From Streptomyces sp. M92 (lineage in GTDB: Bacteria > Actinomycetota > Actinomycetes > Streptomycetales > Streptomycetaceae): a stretch of DNA of 64,000 nucleotides. Below the pieces are notes generated by a model. It searched no databases. It was given only the letters and a program-made list of their open reading frames with translations, and was not told the DNA's origin. This document shows, piece after piece, positions 36,144 through 45,370 of this stretch (positions are counted from its first letter, which is position 1; each line of letters opens with the position of its first letter). The stretch spans positions 1,054,001 through 1,118,000 of the forward strand of contig NZ_CP101137.1 of NCBI RefSeq assembly GCF_028473745.1. The letters run 5' to 3'. The translations under genes were made by a program, and so were the position numbers.

Positions 36144-37469
36144 ATGCGAGCAGCACGCAGAGGATCGGCCCGCAAGGCGGTGGTCGTGGCGGCCATCGCG
36201 TCGCTGGGCGCCGGGCTGCTGGCCGGCTGCGCCGACGACGGCAAGGACGAGGACGGCTCGTCGTCGGGCGACAGCAGCGGCAAGACCACCATCACCCTCG
36301 GCCTGTTCGGCACCATGGGCTTCAAGGAGGCCGGGCTCTACGAGGAGTACGAGAAGCTCAACCCGGACATCAACATCGAGGAGACGGTCACCGAGCGGAA
36401 CGAGAACTACTACCCCGCTCTGGTCAACCACCTCACCACCGAGAGCGGCCTCCAGGACGTCCAGGCCATCGAGGTCGGCAACATCGCCGAGGTCGTCGAG
36501 ACCCAGGCCGACAAGTTCGTCGACATGGCCAAGGTCGAGGGCGTGCAGCCCAGCAGCTGGCTGGACTGGAAGTGGAAGCAGGGCGTCACCAAGGACGGCC
36601 AGGCGGTCGGTCTCGGCACCGACATCGGCCCGATGGCCATCTGCTACCGCAAGGACCTCTTCGAGAAGGCCGGCCTGCCGACCGACCGCGACGAGGTCAG
36701 CGCGCTGTGGGCGGGCGACTGGAACAAGTTCATCGAGGCCGGCGAGAAGTACAAGGAGGGCGCCGGCGAGGACACCTACTTCATGGACTCGCCCGGTGGT
36801 CTGATCAACGCCATCCTCAGCAGTGAGGAGGAGAAGTTCTACGACGCCTCCGGCAAGGTCATCTACAAGACCAACCCCGCCGTGAAGAAGGCCTTCGACC
36901 TGACCGCCGAGGCCGCCGAGAAGGACCTGGTCCAGGCGCAGACCCAGTTCCAGCCGGCCTGGGAGCAGACCATCTCCAACAACCTCTTCGCCACCGTCGC
37001 CTGCCCGCCGTGGATGCTCGGCACCATCAAGGCCAAGTCGCAGCCCGAGGCGGCCGGCCAGTGGGACGTGGCCGCGGCGCCGAAGTCCGGCAACTGGGGC
37101 GGTTCCTTCCTGGGCGTGCCCAAGAGCGGCAAGAACGTCGAGGAGGCGCAGAAGTTCGTCGCCTGGCTGACCGCGCCGGAGCAGCAGGCCAAGCTCTTCG
37201 CCGTGCAGGGCAGCTTCCCGAGCGCGCCGGCCGCGTACAAGCTGCCGCAGGTGACGGACGCCAAGAACGAGATGACCGGTGACTCGCCGATCGGTGAGAT
37301 CTTCGCCAAGGCCGCCGAGTCCATCCCGGCGCAGGTGATCGGCCCGAAGGACCAGATCATCCAGCAGGGTCTGACCGACAACGGCGTCATCCTCGTCACC
37401 CAGGGCAAGTCGCCCGAGGAGGCCTGGGAGAACGCCACCAAGACCATCGACAACAACCTGGAGAAGTGA
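36144..37469 (+). CDS. cebE: Cello-oligosaccharide-binding lipoprotein
   Basis: This 441-residue extracellular solute-binding protein (ABC family 1) has a lipoprotein signal whose lipobox LLAGC ends at Cys29, then an acidic/Ser linker and the two-lobe binding domain (TTITLGLFGTMGFKEAGLYE onward). It captures cellobiose/cellotriose for the CebFG permease; the ATPase (MsiK in streptomycetes) is encoded elsewhere. An AGGAGG site lies 5 nt before the ATG. First gene downstream of the CebR box. Confidence 0.93.
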   Translation: MRAARRGSARKAVVVAAIASLGAGLLAGCADDGKDEDGSSSGDSSGKTTITLGLFGTMGFKEAGLYEEYEKLNPDINIEETVTERNENYYPALVNHLTTESGLQDVQAIEVGNIAEVVETQADKFVDMAKVEGVQPSSWLDWKWKQGVTKDGQAVGLGTDIGPMAICYRKDLFEKAGLPTDRDEVSALWAGDWNKFIEAGEKYKEGAGEDTYFMDSPGGLINAILSSEEEKFYDASGKVIYKTNPAVKKAFDLTAEAAEKDLVQAQTQFQPAWEQTISNNLFATVACPPWMLGTIKAKSQPEAAGQWDVAAAPKSGNWGGSFLGVPKSGKNVEEAQKFVAWLTAPEQQAKLFAVQGSFPSAPAAYKLPQVTDAKNEMTGDSPIGEIFAKAAESIPAQVIGPKDQIIQQGLTDNGVILVTQGKSPEEAWENATKTIDNNLEK

Positions 37470-37474
37470 CCGGA

Positions 37475-38485
37475 ATGACCACCCGGCACGACACCGCCGC
37501 GCCCCCCGCGAAGGGGGGCGCGGCCCCGGGCCGAGGGCCCGGCGGCGCGGCCTCCCCCGGGGAGGCGAGGAAGCGGGCCCGGCTCTCCCGCCGCTGGCAG
37601 CGGGACCTGCGCTGGAGCCCGTACGCGTTCGTCTCCCCGTTCTTCCTGCTGTTCGCGGCCTTCGGCCTGTTCCCGCTGCTCTACACCGGCTGGGCCTCGC
37701 TGCACACGGTGGAGCTGACCGCGCCCACCGAGATGGAGTGGGCGGGCCTGGACAACTTCACCAGGATCTTCGACGACGACTTCTTCTGGAACGCCGCGCA
37801 GAACACGCTGACCATCGGCATCATCTCCACGGTGCCGCAGCTGCTGATGGCGATGGGCCTGGCGCACATCCTCAACTACAAGCTGCGCGGCTCCACGTTC
37901 TACCGCGTCGTGATGCTCGCGCCGTACGCGACGTCGATCGCCGCCGCCTCGCTGGTCTTCGTCCTGCTCTTCGGCCGTGACTACGGCATGATCAACTGGG
38001 CTCTCGACCTGGTCGGCCTGGACAAGGTCGACTGGCAGAGCGACAAGTGGCCGTCCCAGATAGCCGTCTCGTCGATCGTCATCTGGCGCTGGACCGGCTA
38101 CAACGCGCTGATCTACCTGGCGGCGATGCAGGCGATCCCGCAGGACCTGTACGAGTCGGCGGCGCTGGACGGTGCCAGCCGGTGGCGGCAGTTCATCCAC
38201 GTCACGCTGCCCCAGCTGCGTCCCACGATCCTCTTCACGGTCGTCGTGTCGACCATCGGCGCCTCGCAGCTGTTCGGCGAGCCGCTGCTGTTCGACGCCA
38301 ACAAGGGCGCCTCCGGCGGCTCCCAGCACCAGTTCCAGACGCTCGGCCTGTACCTGTACGAGCAGGGCTGGATCAACCAGCACCTGGGCCGCGCCTCCGC
38401 GATCGCCTGGACGATGTTCCTGATCCTCATCGTGATCGGGCTCGTCAACTACGTCATCTCGCGCCGGCTGCGCGCCAGTAGTTAA
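37475..38485 (+). CDS. cebF: Cello-oligosaccharide ABC permease subunit 1
   Basis: This 336-residue MalF-type membrane permease has a cytoplasmic Ala/Gly/Arg-rich N-terminus and six membrane segments. The EAA loop ESAALDGASRWRQFIHVTLP contacts the ATPase. The start is set at the ATG at 37475; an in-frame GTG at 37466 overlaps the cebE stop (GTGA), but its Shine-Dalgarno spacing would be too short. Confidence 0.92.
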   Translation: MTTRHDTAAPPAKGGAAPGRGPGGAASPGEARKRARLSRRWQRDLRWSPYAFVSPFFLLFAAFGLFPLLYTGWASLHTVELTAPTEMEWAGLDNFTRIFDDDFFWNAAQNTLTIGIISTVPQLLMAMGLAHILNYKLRGSTFYRVVMLAPYATSIAAASLVFVLLFGRDYGMINWALDLVGLDKVDWQSDKWPSQIAVSSIVIWRWTGYNALIYLAAMQAIPQDLYESAALDGASRWRQFIHVTLPQLRPTILFTVVVSTIGASQLFGEPLLFDANKGASGGSQHQFQTLGLYLYEQGWINQHLGRASAIAWTMFLILIVIGLVNYVISRRLRASS

Positions 38486-38497
38486 GGAGAACCGGCC

Positions 38498-39409
38498 GTG
38501 ACGACGACCCTGACCAAACCCCCGGCCGAGCCGGTGCCCGAGCCGCCCCGACGGGGCCGCCACGGACCCAAGTCGGCCCGGGCCGGCGGGCAGATGCACG
38601 CCGGTCCCGTCGCGTACATCATCCTCGCCCTGTTCACCGTCGGCTCGCTGTTCCCGCTGGTGTGGACGGCGATCGCCGCCTCCCGCGACAACCAGCGCCT
38701 GGCGCAGACGCCGCCGCCGTTCTGGTTCGGCGGCAACCTCTTCGACAAGATCGAGATCGCCTGGACCGACGCCAACATGGGCGAGGCGATCCTCAACACC
38801 ACGATCGTGGCGGGCATCTCGGCGGTGACCGTCGTCTTCCTGTCGACGATCGCCGGCTTCGCCTTCGCCAAGCTGAAGTTCCGGGGCCGCAACGCGCTGA
38901 TGCTGATCGTGGTCGGCACGATGATGATCCCGCCGCAGCTGAGCATCATCCCGCTGTACATGATGGTGGCCAAGCTGGACTGGACCGACCAGCTCCAGGC
39001 GGTGATCTTCCCGTCGCTGGTCAGCGCGTTCGGTGTGTTCTTCATGCGCCAGTACCTGTTGCAGGCGCTGCCGGACGAGATCATCGAGGCCGCCCGCGTG
39101 GACGGCGCGAGCAGCTGGCGCGTGGTGTGGCACGTGGTGTTCCCGGCGGCCCGGCCCGCGATGGCCGTCCTCGGCATGCTGATCTTCGTGCAGGTGTGGA
39201 ACGACTTCCTCTGGCCGTTCCTCGTGCTGACACAGAACGGCAACCCGACCGTGCAGGTGGCGGTGGCGGGCCTCGGCCGCGGCTTCACCCCGGACCAGGC
39301 CCTGATCATGGGCGGTGCGCTGCTCGGCACCCTGCCCCTGCTGCTGGTCTTCGCGATCTTCGGCAAGCAGATCGTGGGCGGCATCATGCAGGGCGCCGTC
39401 AAGGGCTGA
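38498..39409 (+). CDS. cebG: Cello-oligosaccharide ABC permease subunit 2
   Basis: This 303-residue MalG-type permease has six membrane helices and the EAA loop EAARVDGASSWRVVWHVVFP. It pairs with CebF to form the channel. The GTG start follows AAGGAG 12 bp after cebF. Its last codons and stop form the first unit of the 25-bp tandem array that follows. Confidence 0.92.
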   Translation: MTTTLTKPPAEPVPEPPRRGRHGPKSARAGGQMHAGPVAYIILALFTVGSLFPLVWTAIAASRDNQRLAQTPPPFWFGGNLFDKIEIAWTDANMGEAILNTTIVAGISAVTVVFLSTIAGFAFAKLKFRGRNALMLIVVGTMMIPPQLSIIPLYMMVAKLDWTDQLQAVIFPSLVSAFGVFFMRQYLLQALPDEIIEAARVDGASSWRVVWHVVFPAARPAMAVLGMLIFVQVWNDFLWPFLVLTQNGNPTVQVAVAGLGRGFTPDQALIMGGALLGTLPLLLVFAIFGKQIVGGIMQGAVKG

Positions 39410-39589
39410 CACCCGTCCGGTCCGTCAAGGGCTGACACCCGTCCGTCCGCCAAAGGCTGACACCCGTCCGTCCGCCAAAGGCTGACACCCGTCCGTCCGC
39501 CAAAGGCTGACACCCGTCCGTCCGCCAAAGGCTGACACCCGTCCGTCCGCCAAAGGCTGACACCCGTCCGTCCGCCAAGGGCTGACACC
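39405..39589 (+). repeat. 25-bp tandem repeat grown from the cebG stop codon
   Basis: The 25-bp unit GCTGACACCCGTCC + GTCCGCCAAAG begins at 39405 (26-bp first unit), 39431, 39456, 39481, 39506, 39531, 39556 and 39581. The first copy contains the last Gly codon and the TGA of cebG. Inner copies are almost identical. The unit is not a multiple of three and no spacers differ, so it is a minisatellite rather than a CRISPR. Confidence 0.95.
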
Positions 39590-39646
39590 GTCCCAGGGGC
39601 CGGGCCACAGCCGTCCCGGCCCCGCCTTCCCCCCTCGTACTTCCTA

Positions 39647-39735
39647 CCCGTCGGTCTTCCACGACCGCCTGCCGGTCTTCCACGACCCGCCCGTCGGTCT
39701 TCCACCATCCGCCCGTCGGTCTCCCACGACCCGGG
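39647..39735 (+). repeat. Degenerate 21-22-bp repeats upstream of bglC
   Basis: Four variants of CCCGTCGGTCTTCCACGACC follow one another (starts near 39647, 39668, 39689 and 39711). With the preceding 25-bp array and GC-rich filler they make up the 360-bp cebG-bglC gap, which has no gene. Confidence 0.8.
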
Positions 39736-39756
39736 CGGCAGGCCACGACCCCTCTA

Positions 39757-39770
39757 TGGGAGCGCTTCCA
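39757..39770. promoter_or_regulatory. CebR operator merged with the bglC ribosome site and start codon
   Basis: TGGGAGCGCTTCCA is a CebR box with one mismatch. Its GGGAG (39758-39762) is at the right distance to be the Shine-Dalgarno of bglC, and its last A is the first base of the ATG. In S. scabies a CebR site is also known at the very start of bglC. Confidence 0.85.
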
Positions 39771-41215
39771 TGCTTGAGTCCGCAACGCCGGTGACCCCGG
39801 TGACCTTCCCCCCTGCCTTCCTCTGGGGCGCCGCGACCTCGGCGTACCAGATCGAGGGAGCGGTGCGGGAGGACGGCCGCACGCCCTCGATCTGGGACAC
39901 CTTCAGCCACACCCCGGGGAAGACGGCCGGCGGCGACACCGGTGACATCGCTGTCGACCACTACCACCGCTACCGCGACGACGTGGCGCTGATGAAGGAG
40001 CTGGGGCTCGGCGCCTACCGCTTCTCCATCTCCTGGCCCCGGGTGCAGCCGACCGGCCGCGGCCCCGCCGTCCAGCGTGGCCTGGACTTCTACCGCCGCC
40101 TGGTGGACGAACTGCTGGCGGCCGGGATCAAGCCGGCCGTCACCCTCTACCACTGGGACCTGCCGCAGGAGCTGGAGGACGCGGGCGGCTGGCCCGAGCG
40201 GGACACGGCGTACCGGTTCGCCGAGTACGCGCAGATCGTCGGCGAGGCGCTCGGCGACCGCGTGGAGCAGTGGATCACGCTCAACGAGCCGTGGTGCGCC
40301 GCCTTCCTCGGCTACGCCTCCGGCGTGCACGCCCCGGGCCGCACCGACCCGGCGGCCGCGCTGCGCGCCGCGCACCACCAGAACCTGGCGCACGGCCTGG
40401 GCACCGTGGCCCTGCGTTCGGTGATGCCGGCCCGCAACTCGGTGGCGATCAGCCTCAACACGTCCGTGGTCCGGCCGCTGTCGCAGAGCCCGGCGGACCT
40501 GGCGGCCGCGCAGAAGATCGACGACCTGTCCGGCGGCATCTTCCACGGCCCGATCCTGCACGGCGCCTACCCGCGGACCCTGCTGGAGGCGACGGCCCCG
40601 GTCACCGACTGGTCGTTCGTCCAGGACGGCGACCTGGGGCAGATCCGCCAGCCCCTCGACGCCGTCTGCCTCAACTACTACACGCCCACCGTCGTCTCGG
40701 CCGCCGACGCCGACTCGCGCGCCCCGCGCGCCGACGGCCACGGCGAGAGCGACCACTCCCCCTGGCCCGCCGCGGACGACGTGGCGTTCCACCAGCCGCC
40801 GGGTGAGCGTACGGAGATGGGCTGGAGCGTCGACCCGACCGGCCTGCACGAGCTGATCATGCGCTACCACCGGGAGGCGCCGGGCCTGCCGCTGTACATC
40901 AGCGAGAACGGCGCCGCCTACGACGACAAGCCCGGCGCCGACGGCTCGGTGCACGACCCCGAGCGGGTCGCCTACCTGGACGGCCACCTCCGGGCCGTCC
41001 GCCGGGCCATCGCGGACGGCGCCGACGTGCGCGGCTACTACCTGTGGTCCCTGCTGGACAACTTCGAGTGGGCGTACGGCTACGAGAAGCGGTTCGGCGC
41101 GGTGTACGTCGACTACGTCTCCCAGCGGCGCACGCCCAAGTCGAGCGCCCTGTGGTACGGGCGGGCGGCCCGCACGGGGGCGCTGCCGCCGGTGGAGTCG
41201 GCCGCGGCCGAATAG
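39770..41215 (+). CDS. bglC: Intracellular beta-glucosidase (GH1)
   Basis: This 481-residue GH1 enzyme lacks a signal peptide and hydrolyses imported cellobiose/cellotriose to glucose. The acid/base Glu is in TLNEP (Glu173) and the nucleophile in YISENGAAY (Glu379). [16 protein letters not shown] is the N-terminal signature, and [15 protein letters not shown] closes the sugar site. The start ATG at 39770 uses the GGGAG inside the operator. A stem-loop follows. Confidence 0.95.
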   Translation: MLESATPVTPVTFPPAFLWGAATSAYQIEGAVREDGRTPSIWDTFSHTPGKTAGGDTGDIAVDHYHRYRDDVALMKELGLGAYRFSISWPRVQPTGRGPAVQRGLDFYRRLVDELLAAGIKPAVTLYHWDLPQELEDAGGWPERDTAYRFAEYAQIVGEALGDRVEQWITLNEPWCAAFLGYASGVHAPGRTDPAAALRAAHHQNLAHGLGTVALRSVMPARNSVAISLNTSVVRPLSQSPADLAAAQKIDDLSGGIFHGPILHGAYPRTLLEATAPVTDWSFVQDGDLGQIRQPLDAVCLNYYTPTVVSAADADSRAPRADGHGESDHSPWPAADDVAFHQPPGERTEMGWSVDPTGLHELIMRYHREAPGLPLYISENGAAYDDKPGADGSVHDPERVAYLDGHLRAVRRAIADGADVRGYYLWSLLDNFEWAYGYEKRFGAVYVDYVSQRRTPKSSALWYGRAARTGALPPVESAAAE

Positions 41216-41267
41216 TCCCGGGGGGCGGCCGAGGCCCTCCGACTGGATGAACACCGCGACCCGGCTC

Positions 41268-41299
41268 ACGTCGCACCCGCACTCGGGCGGGTGCGACGT
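41268..41299 (+). terminator. Hairpin terminator after bglC
   Basis: ACGTCGCACCCGC (41268-41280) pairs with GCGGGTGCGACGT (41287-41299) around a 6-nt loop, 52 bp after bglC. The remaining part of the 310-bp gap to 41525 shows nothing else that I can name; it must contain the promoter of the next gene. Confidence 0.9.
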
Positions 41300-41525
41300 C
41301 CGCGCTCTCCGGCGTCAGACCGTCTGACATGGCGGCACTTTTCCTGATGAGAGTGTGTGGCTTCAACGACCGGACCGTGCAGGGGATTAGAGCACCCTGT
41401 GTACGATCACTTCGGCCCGTCATGGCGACGCCGACTTCACCGCGAAGCCTGCCTTCCTCGACCCCGTGAAGCCCACGGCGGACCATCGCGGGACCGTGAT
41501 GTGATCACCCGAGGAAGGAAGTACG

Positions 41526-43067
41526 TTGTCGTTGTCCCACAGAGGAATCCGCACCCGGCGGGCTCGCGGCGCCCTGACCGCCGGCGTCGCCCTGGCGGCC
41601 GCCGCCGGCCTGCTCACCGCGGCGCCGGCCGCTCAGGCGGTGTCCGGCGAGCCGGCGGCCACAGGTGACCACGCTTTCACCGCCCGGCTCGTCATCGGCG
41701 AGGGCGACACCATGCGCGGCTGCTCGGCCGCGCTGGTGCACCAGCAGTGGCTGCTGACCGCCACCAGCTGCTTCGCCTCCACTCCGGGCGCCGCGGTCAA
41801 GCCCGGCAAGCCCGCGCTCAAGTCCACGGCGACCCTGGGCGGCAAGACCCTCGAGATAGTCGAGGTGGTCCCGCGCGACGACCGGGACGTGGCCATGGCC
41901 CGGCTCGCCGAGCCCGTCACCACGGTCCAGCCGGTGAAGCTGGCCGCCGACGCCCCCGTGGCGGGCGAGACCCTGCTCGGCGCCGGATTCGGGCGGACCC
42001 GCACCGAGTGGGTCCCCAACCAGCCGCACACCGGTGAGTTCCGGGTGGACTCCGCCACCGCCACCACCGTGGCCCTGACCGGACAGGACGGCGTCTCCGT
42101 CTGCAAGGGCGACACCGGTGGCCCGGCCCTGCGCGGCACGGACAGCGGGGTGGAGCTGACGGCCGTCCACAGCCGCTCCTGGCAGGGCGGGTGCTTCGGC
42201 CAGGCCGAGACCGAGACCCGGACCGGCGCGGTGGACGCCAGGGCCGACGGCCTCGCGGGCTGGGTGACCGACGTCCGCAACCGCGACCGGAGCCACTCGG
42301 CCGACATCGACGGCGACGGCAAGGCCGACCTGGTCGTCCTCCGCTCGAACGGCGACATCGTCGTCCACCGCAACCAGGGTGACTCCTTCGCCCCGGGCCG
42401 GGTCATGTCCGGTGGCTGGGGCCGCTTCGTGACGTGGAAGGACCTGGGCCGGCTGTACTTCGCCGACGTCAACGGCGACCGCAAGGCCGACATGATCGTC
42501 CACACCAACGACGGCAACATCGAGGTCCGCACCAACCACGGCACGTACTGGGACCAGGGCACCCACTGGTCCGGCGGCTGGGGCCGCTTCATCGACGGCA
42601 GCGACATGGGCCGGCTGTACTTCGAGGATGTCAACGGCGACCGCAAGGCCGACCTGATCGTCCACACCAGCGACGGCAACATCGCCGTGCGCACCAACCG
42701 CGGCACCTACTGGGACAGTGGCACCCACTGGTCCACCGGCTGGGGCCGCTTCGTGACGTGGAAGGACATGGGGCGGCTGTACTTCGAGGATGTCAACGGC
42801 GACGGCAAGGCCGACCTGATCGTCCACACCAGCGACGGCAACATCGCCGTCCGCACCAACCACGGCACCTACTGGGACAGTGGCACCCACTGGTCCACCG
42901 GCTGGGGCCGCTTCATCGACGGCAGCGACATGGGCACCCTCATGTTCGGTGACGCCACCGGCGACGGCAAGGCCGACTTGTTCGTCCACACCAAGGACGG
43001 CGAAGTCGCGGTCCGCACCAACCACGGCAACTACTGGGACAGTGGCAAGGTCATGATCACGCTCTGA
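41526..43067 (+). CDS. Secreted trypsin-fold protein with lost catalytic residues and VCBS/FG-GAP repeats
   Basis: This 513-residue protein has a signal peptide (1-38, ending AAQA), a chymotrypsin-like S1 domain (about 40-260) and a C-terminal array of FG-GAP/VCBS-type calcium-loop repeats (DxDGDGKADL, DVNGDRKADM and similar) to the end. In the protease part the LTAAHC motif reads LTATSC, so the catalytic His is Ser81. Asp121 (DVAMARL) is kept. GDSGGP reads GDTGGP, so the nucleophile is Thr197. It is therefore probably not a normal serine protease; binding of polymers or cell wall through the propeller is more likely. The TTG start at 41526 has GGAAGGAAG upstream. Confidence 0.85.
   Translation: MSLSHRGIRTRRARGALTAGVALAAAAGLLTAAPAAQAVSGEPAATGDHAFTARLVIGEGDTMRGCSAALVHQQWLLTATSCFASTPGAAVKPGKPALKSTATLGGKTLEIVEVVPRDDRDVAMARLAEPVTTVQPVKLAADAPVAGETLLGAGFGRTRTEWVPNQPHTGEFRVDSATATTVALTGQDGVSVCKGDTGGPALRGTDSGVELTAVHSRSWQGGCFGQAETETRTGAVDARADGLAGWVTDVRNRDRSHSADIDGDGKADLVVLRSNGDIVVHRNQGDSFAPGRVMSGGWGRFVTWKDLGRLYFADVNGDRKADMIVHTNDGNIEVRTNHGTYWDQGTHWSGGWGRFIDGSDMGRLYFEDVNGDRKADLIVHTSDGNIAVRTNRGTYWDSGTHWSTGWGRFVTWKDMGRLYFEDVNGDGKADLIVHTSDGNIAVRTNHGTYWDSGTHWSTGWGRFIDGSDMGTLMFGDATGDGKADLFVHTKDGEVAVRTNHGNYWDSGKVMITL
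42450..43060 (+). repeat. 162-bp in-frame tandem repeats (54-residue VCBS units)
   Basis: Units beginning near 42450, 42612 and 42774, with a diverged one near 42936, repeat every 162 bp. Each encodes 'LYF-DVNGD-KADLIVHTSDGN' plus a TYWDSGTHWSTGWGRF segment. Neighbouring units alternate between TWKDMG and DGSDMG linkers. The DNA identity is so high that recent duplication or gene conversion is likely. Confidence 0.9.
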
Positions 43068-43090
43068 CAGGATCCCGTCCTCACGGCACA

Positions 43091-43127
43091 CGGCCGTTCG
43101 CGAACACAGCCTGTTCGCGAACGGCCG
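43091..43127. terminator. Bidirectional 16-bp-stem terminator
   Basis: CGGCCGTTCGCGAACA (43091-43106) pairs perfectly with TGTTCGCGAACGGCCG (43112-43127) around a 5-nt loop, midway between convergent genes. It can stop transcription from both sides. Confidence 0.93.
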
Positions 43128-43131
43128 CGTC

Positions 43132-44541
43132 CTATTTGTTCGCGGGCCGATTGCAGGAGGAGATCAGCCGGGGACCGCGGCGGCGCCGCACGCTTCCCCG
43201 GTGTCCGCGCTGGCGCTCCGGCGCCGCCCGCCCGTCCAGCTGGATCCAGATCCGTACCTCGGTGCCGCCCAGCACGGAGGAGCCGATCCGTACGTCGCCG
43301 CCGGTCGACTCCGCCAGCCGGCGCACGATGTCCAGGCCGAGGCCGGTCGACCCGTCGCTGCCCGAACCCCGGCCGCGGGCCATCGCCCCCTGCGGGTCGG
43401 ATATGCCGGGGCCCGCGTCCGACACGAGGACGATCACCGCGTCCTCGCCGTTGTGCAGGTCGACCGCGAAGGCCGTGCCCTCGGCGGTGTGCCGGAAGAC
43501 GTTGCCGAGCAGGGCGTCCAGGGAGGCGGCCAGGTCGGCCCGGGCCACGGGAATCCGCACCGGCCGGTCGGCGCCGGCCACCCGCCACTTGCGGCCCTCG
43601 TCCTCGGCGAGCGCGGACCAGAAGGCCATCCGCTCCCGGACCACTTCCGCCGCGTCGCACCCGGCGCCGGGACCGGCCGCGGCCGTCTGCGGCTTGGCGT
43701 CCCGGGCGGTGCGGATGATCGTGTCGACCTCGCGCTCCAACTGCTCGACGGCGGCCCGGGTCTGGTCGGCGGCCGGCCCGTCGCCCAGCGAGGCCGCGTT
43801 GAGCCGCAGCACGGTCAGCGGAGTGCGCAGGCGGTGGGACAGGTCGGCGGCCAGCTCCCGTTCGTTGGCCAGCAGTTGCACCACCTGGTCGGCCATGGAG
43901 TTGAACGCGACGGCCGCGAGCCGCAGTTCGTTCGGACCCTCCTCCGGCACCCGCGCGCCCAGCTTCCCCTCCCCCAGTTCGTGCGCGCCCTCGACCAGGC
44001 GCTGAGCGGGCTGCACCATCCGTACGCCCAGCCGGTCGGCGACCGCGACCGAACCGACGATCAGGGCGGCGCCGACGGCGGCCAGCACCGCCCAGGCCGT
44101 GCCGACGCCGTTGGTGACCTCGGACTCGGGGACGTACACCTCGACGACGGCGATCTCGCCGGAGCTGAGCGCGACCGGCTGGAGCAGGGTGGAACCGCCC
44201 TCGACCTCCGTGGTGGAGGCGCGGCCCATCTCGCGCACGGCGGCGATGTCCTGGTCGGTGGCGCGCTGCCGGCCGATGTCGGTGGCTCCGGTCCGCGCGT
44301 CGAGTCCCGGTATGTGCACGGCCATTCCGGCGTCGGACCCCGCGGAGGCGACGACGCGCTCCAGCTGGTCGCGGTCGGTGGTGATGGACAGCGCGGGGGC
44401 GACGGCGGCGGCCTCGCGCTCGGCGTTGGAGAAGGCGCGGTCCCGGGCCATCTCGCGGATGACCAGGCCGAGCGGGACCGCGAAGGCGACCACGACCATC
44501 GCGGTGACCGCCAGCGACACCTTGACCAGGGCCCATCTCAT
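43132..44541 (-). CDS. Sensor histidine kinase
   Basis: This 469-residue kinase has TM1 (about 5-27), a periplasmic/extracellular sensor of about 120 residues, TM2 (149-170), a HAMP domain, a dimerisation/phosphoacceptor domain with ADLSHRLRTPL (His236) and an HATPase domain (LLGNVFRHTAEGTAF; VSDAGPGISD; GSTGLGLDIVRRLAESTGG). The start overlaps the response regulator stop by 4 nt (ATGA). The signal is unknown; the sensor domain is of no recognised type. Confidence 0.93.
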   Translation of the reverse strand: MRWALVKVSLAVTAMVVVAFAVPLGLVIREMARDRAFSNAEREAAAVAPALSITTDRDQLERVVASAGSDAGMAVHIPGLDARTGATDIGRQRATDQDIAAVREMGRASTTEVEGGSTLLQPVALSSGEIAVVEVYVPESEVTNGVGTAWAVLAAVGAALIVGSVAVADRLGVRMVQPAQRLVEGAHELGEGKLGARVPEEGPNELRLAAVAFNSMADQVVQLLANERELAADLSHRLRTPLTVLRLNAASLGDGPAADQTRAAVEQLEREVDTIIRTARDAKPQTAAAGPGAGCDAAEVVRERMAFWSALAEDEGRKWRVAGADRPVRIPVARADLAASLDALLGNVFRHTAEGTAFAVDLHNGEDAVIVLVSDAGPGISDPQGAMARGRGSGSDGSTGLGLDIVRRLAESTGGDVRIGSSVLGGTEVRIWIQLDGRAAPERQRGHRGSVRRRRGPRLISSCNRPANK

Positions 44542-45260
44542 CGTGGCGGCTGCTCCGCACCGGGAGACGGGACGGCGGGCGGCTCCAGCTTCACGCCGAC
44601 ACCGCGCAGGGTGTGCAGATAGCGGGGCCGGGCCGCCGTCTCGCCCAGCTTGCGCCGCAGCCAGGACAGATGGACGTCGATGGTCTGGTCGTCGCCGTAG
44701 GACTGCTGCCAGACCTCGGCGAGCAACTCCTTGCGCGGGACGACGACTCCCGGCCGTCCGGCCAGGAAGGCGAGCAGGTCGAACTCCCGGCGGGTCAGGT
44801 CGAGCCGGGCGCCGTCCAACTCGGCCTGCCGGCGCAGGGGGTCGACGGTGAGCCCGCCGACCCGGAGCACGGTCTCCGGCGCCGCCTCCGCGGGACCCGA
44901 CCGGGCCCGGCGCAGTACGGCCGCCATCCGGGCCGACAGGTGCTCCACGGAGAACGGCTTGGTGAGGTAGTCGTCCGCGCCGGCGTTCAACAGCCGTACG
45001 ATCTCCGCCTCGTCGTCCCGGGCGGTGGCCACGATCACGGGCACGTCGGTGATGCCGCGCAGCATCTTCAGCGCCTCGGAGCCGTCCAGGTCGGGCAGTC
45101 CGAGGTCCAGGATCACCACGTCGAAGCGGAAATGGGCGACCTCGCGCAGCGCCTCCAGTGCCGTACCGACGCTGCGCACGGTGTGCGAGGCGTCGGTCAG
45201 ATGCCGGATGAGCGCCGAGCGTACGAACTGGTCGTCCTCGACCACGAGCACACTTGCCAT
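44538..45260 (-). CDS. OmpR-type response regulator
   Basis: This 240-residue protein has a receiver domain with Asp9-Asp10, the phosphorylated Asp52 (VVILDLGLPDLDG) and the conserved Lys (DDYLTKPFS), followed by a winged-helix DNA-binding domain (LTRREFDLLAFLAGRPG; TIDVHLSWLRRKLGE; YLHTLRGVGVKL). It is partner of the overlapping histidine kinase and the first gene of the pair. The start is ATG at 45260; a GTG three codons earlier is possible. Confidence 0.93.
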   Translation of the reverse strand: MASVLVVEDDQFVRSALIRHLTDASHTVRSVGTALEALREVAHFRFDVVILDLGLPDLDGSEALKMLRGITDVPVIVATARDDEAEIVRLLNAGADDYLTKPFSVEHLSARMAAVLRRARSGPAEAAPETVLRVGGLTVDPLRRQAELDGARLDLTRREFDLLAFLAGRPGVVVPRKELLAEVWQQSYGDDQTIDVHLSWLRRKLGETAARPRYLHTLRGVGVKLEPPAVPSPGAEQPPR

Positions 45261-45370
45261 GGGCGGCACCGTACGCCATGCGGAGAAGCCCGGTGCGGGC
45301 CTGTGGACAACTCCGCCCGGGCCCGCGTCACAGCACGTTCGCGCGACACGCGTGGGGCGGGTGAGGCAGT

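Noticed and set aside
39405..39589. CRISPR-like array of short repeats
   Set aside because: The units are head to tail with no variable spacers and derive from the cebG end.
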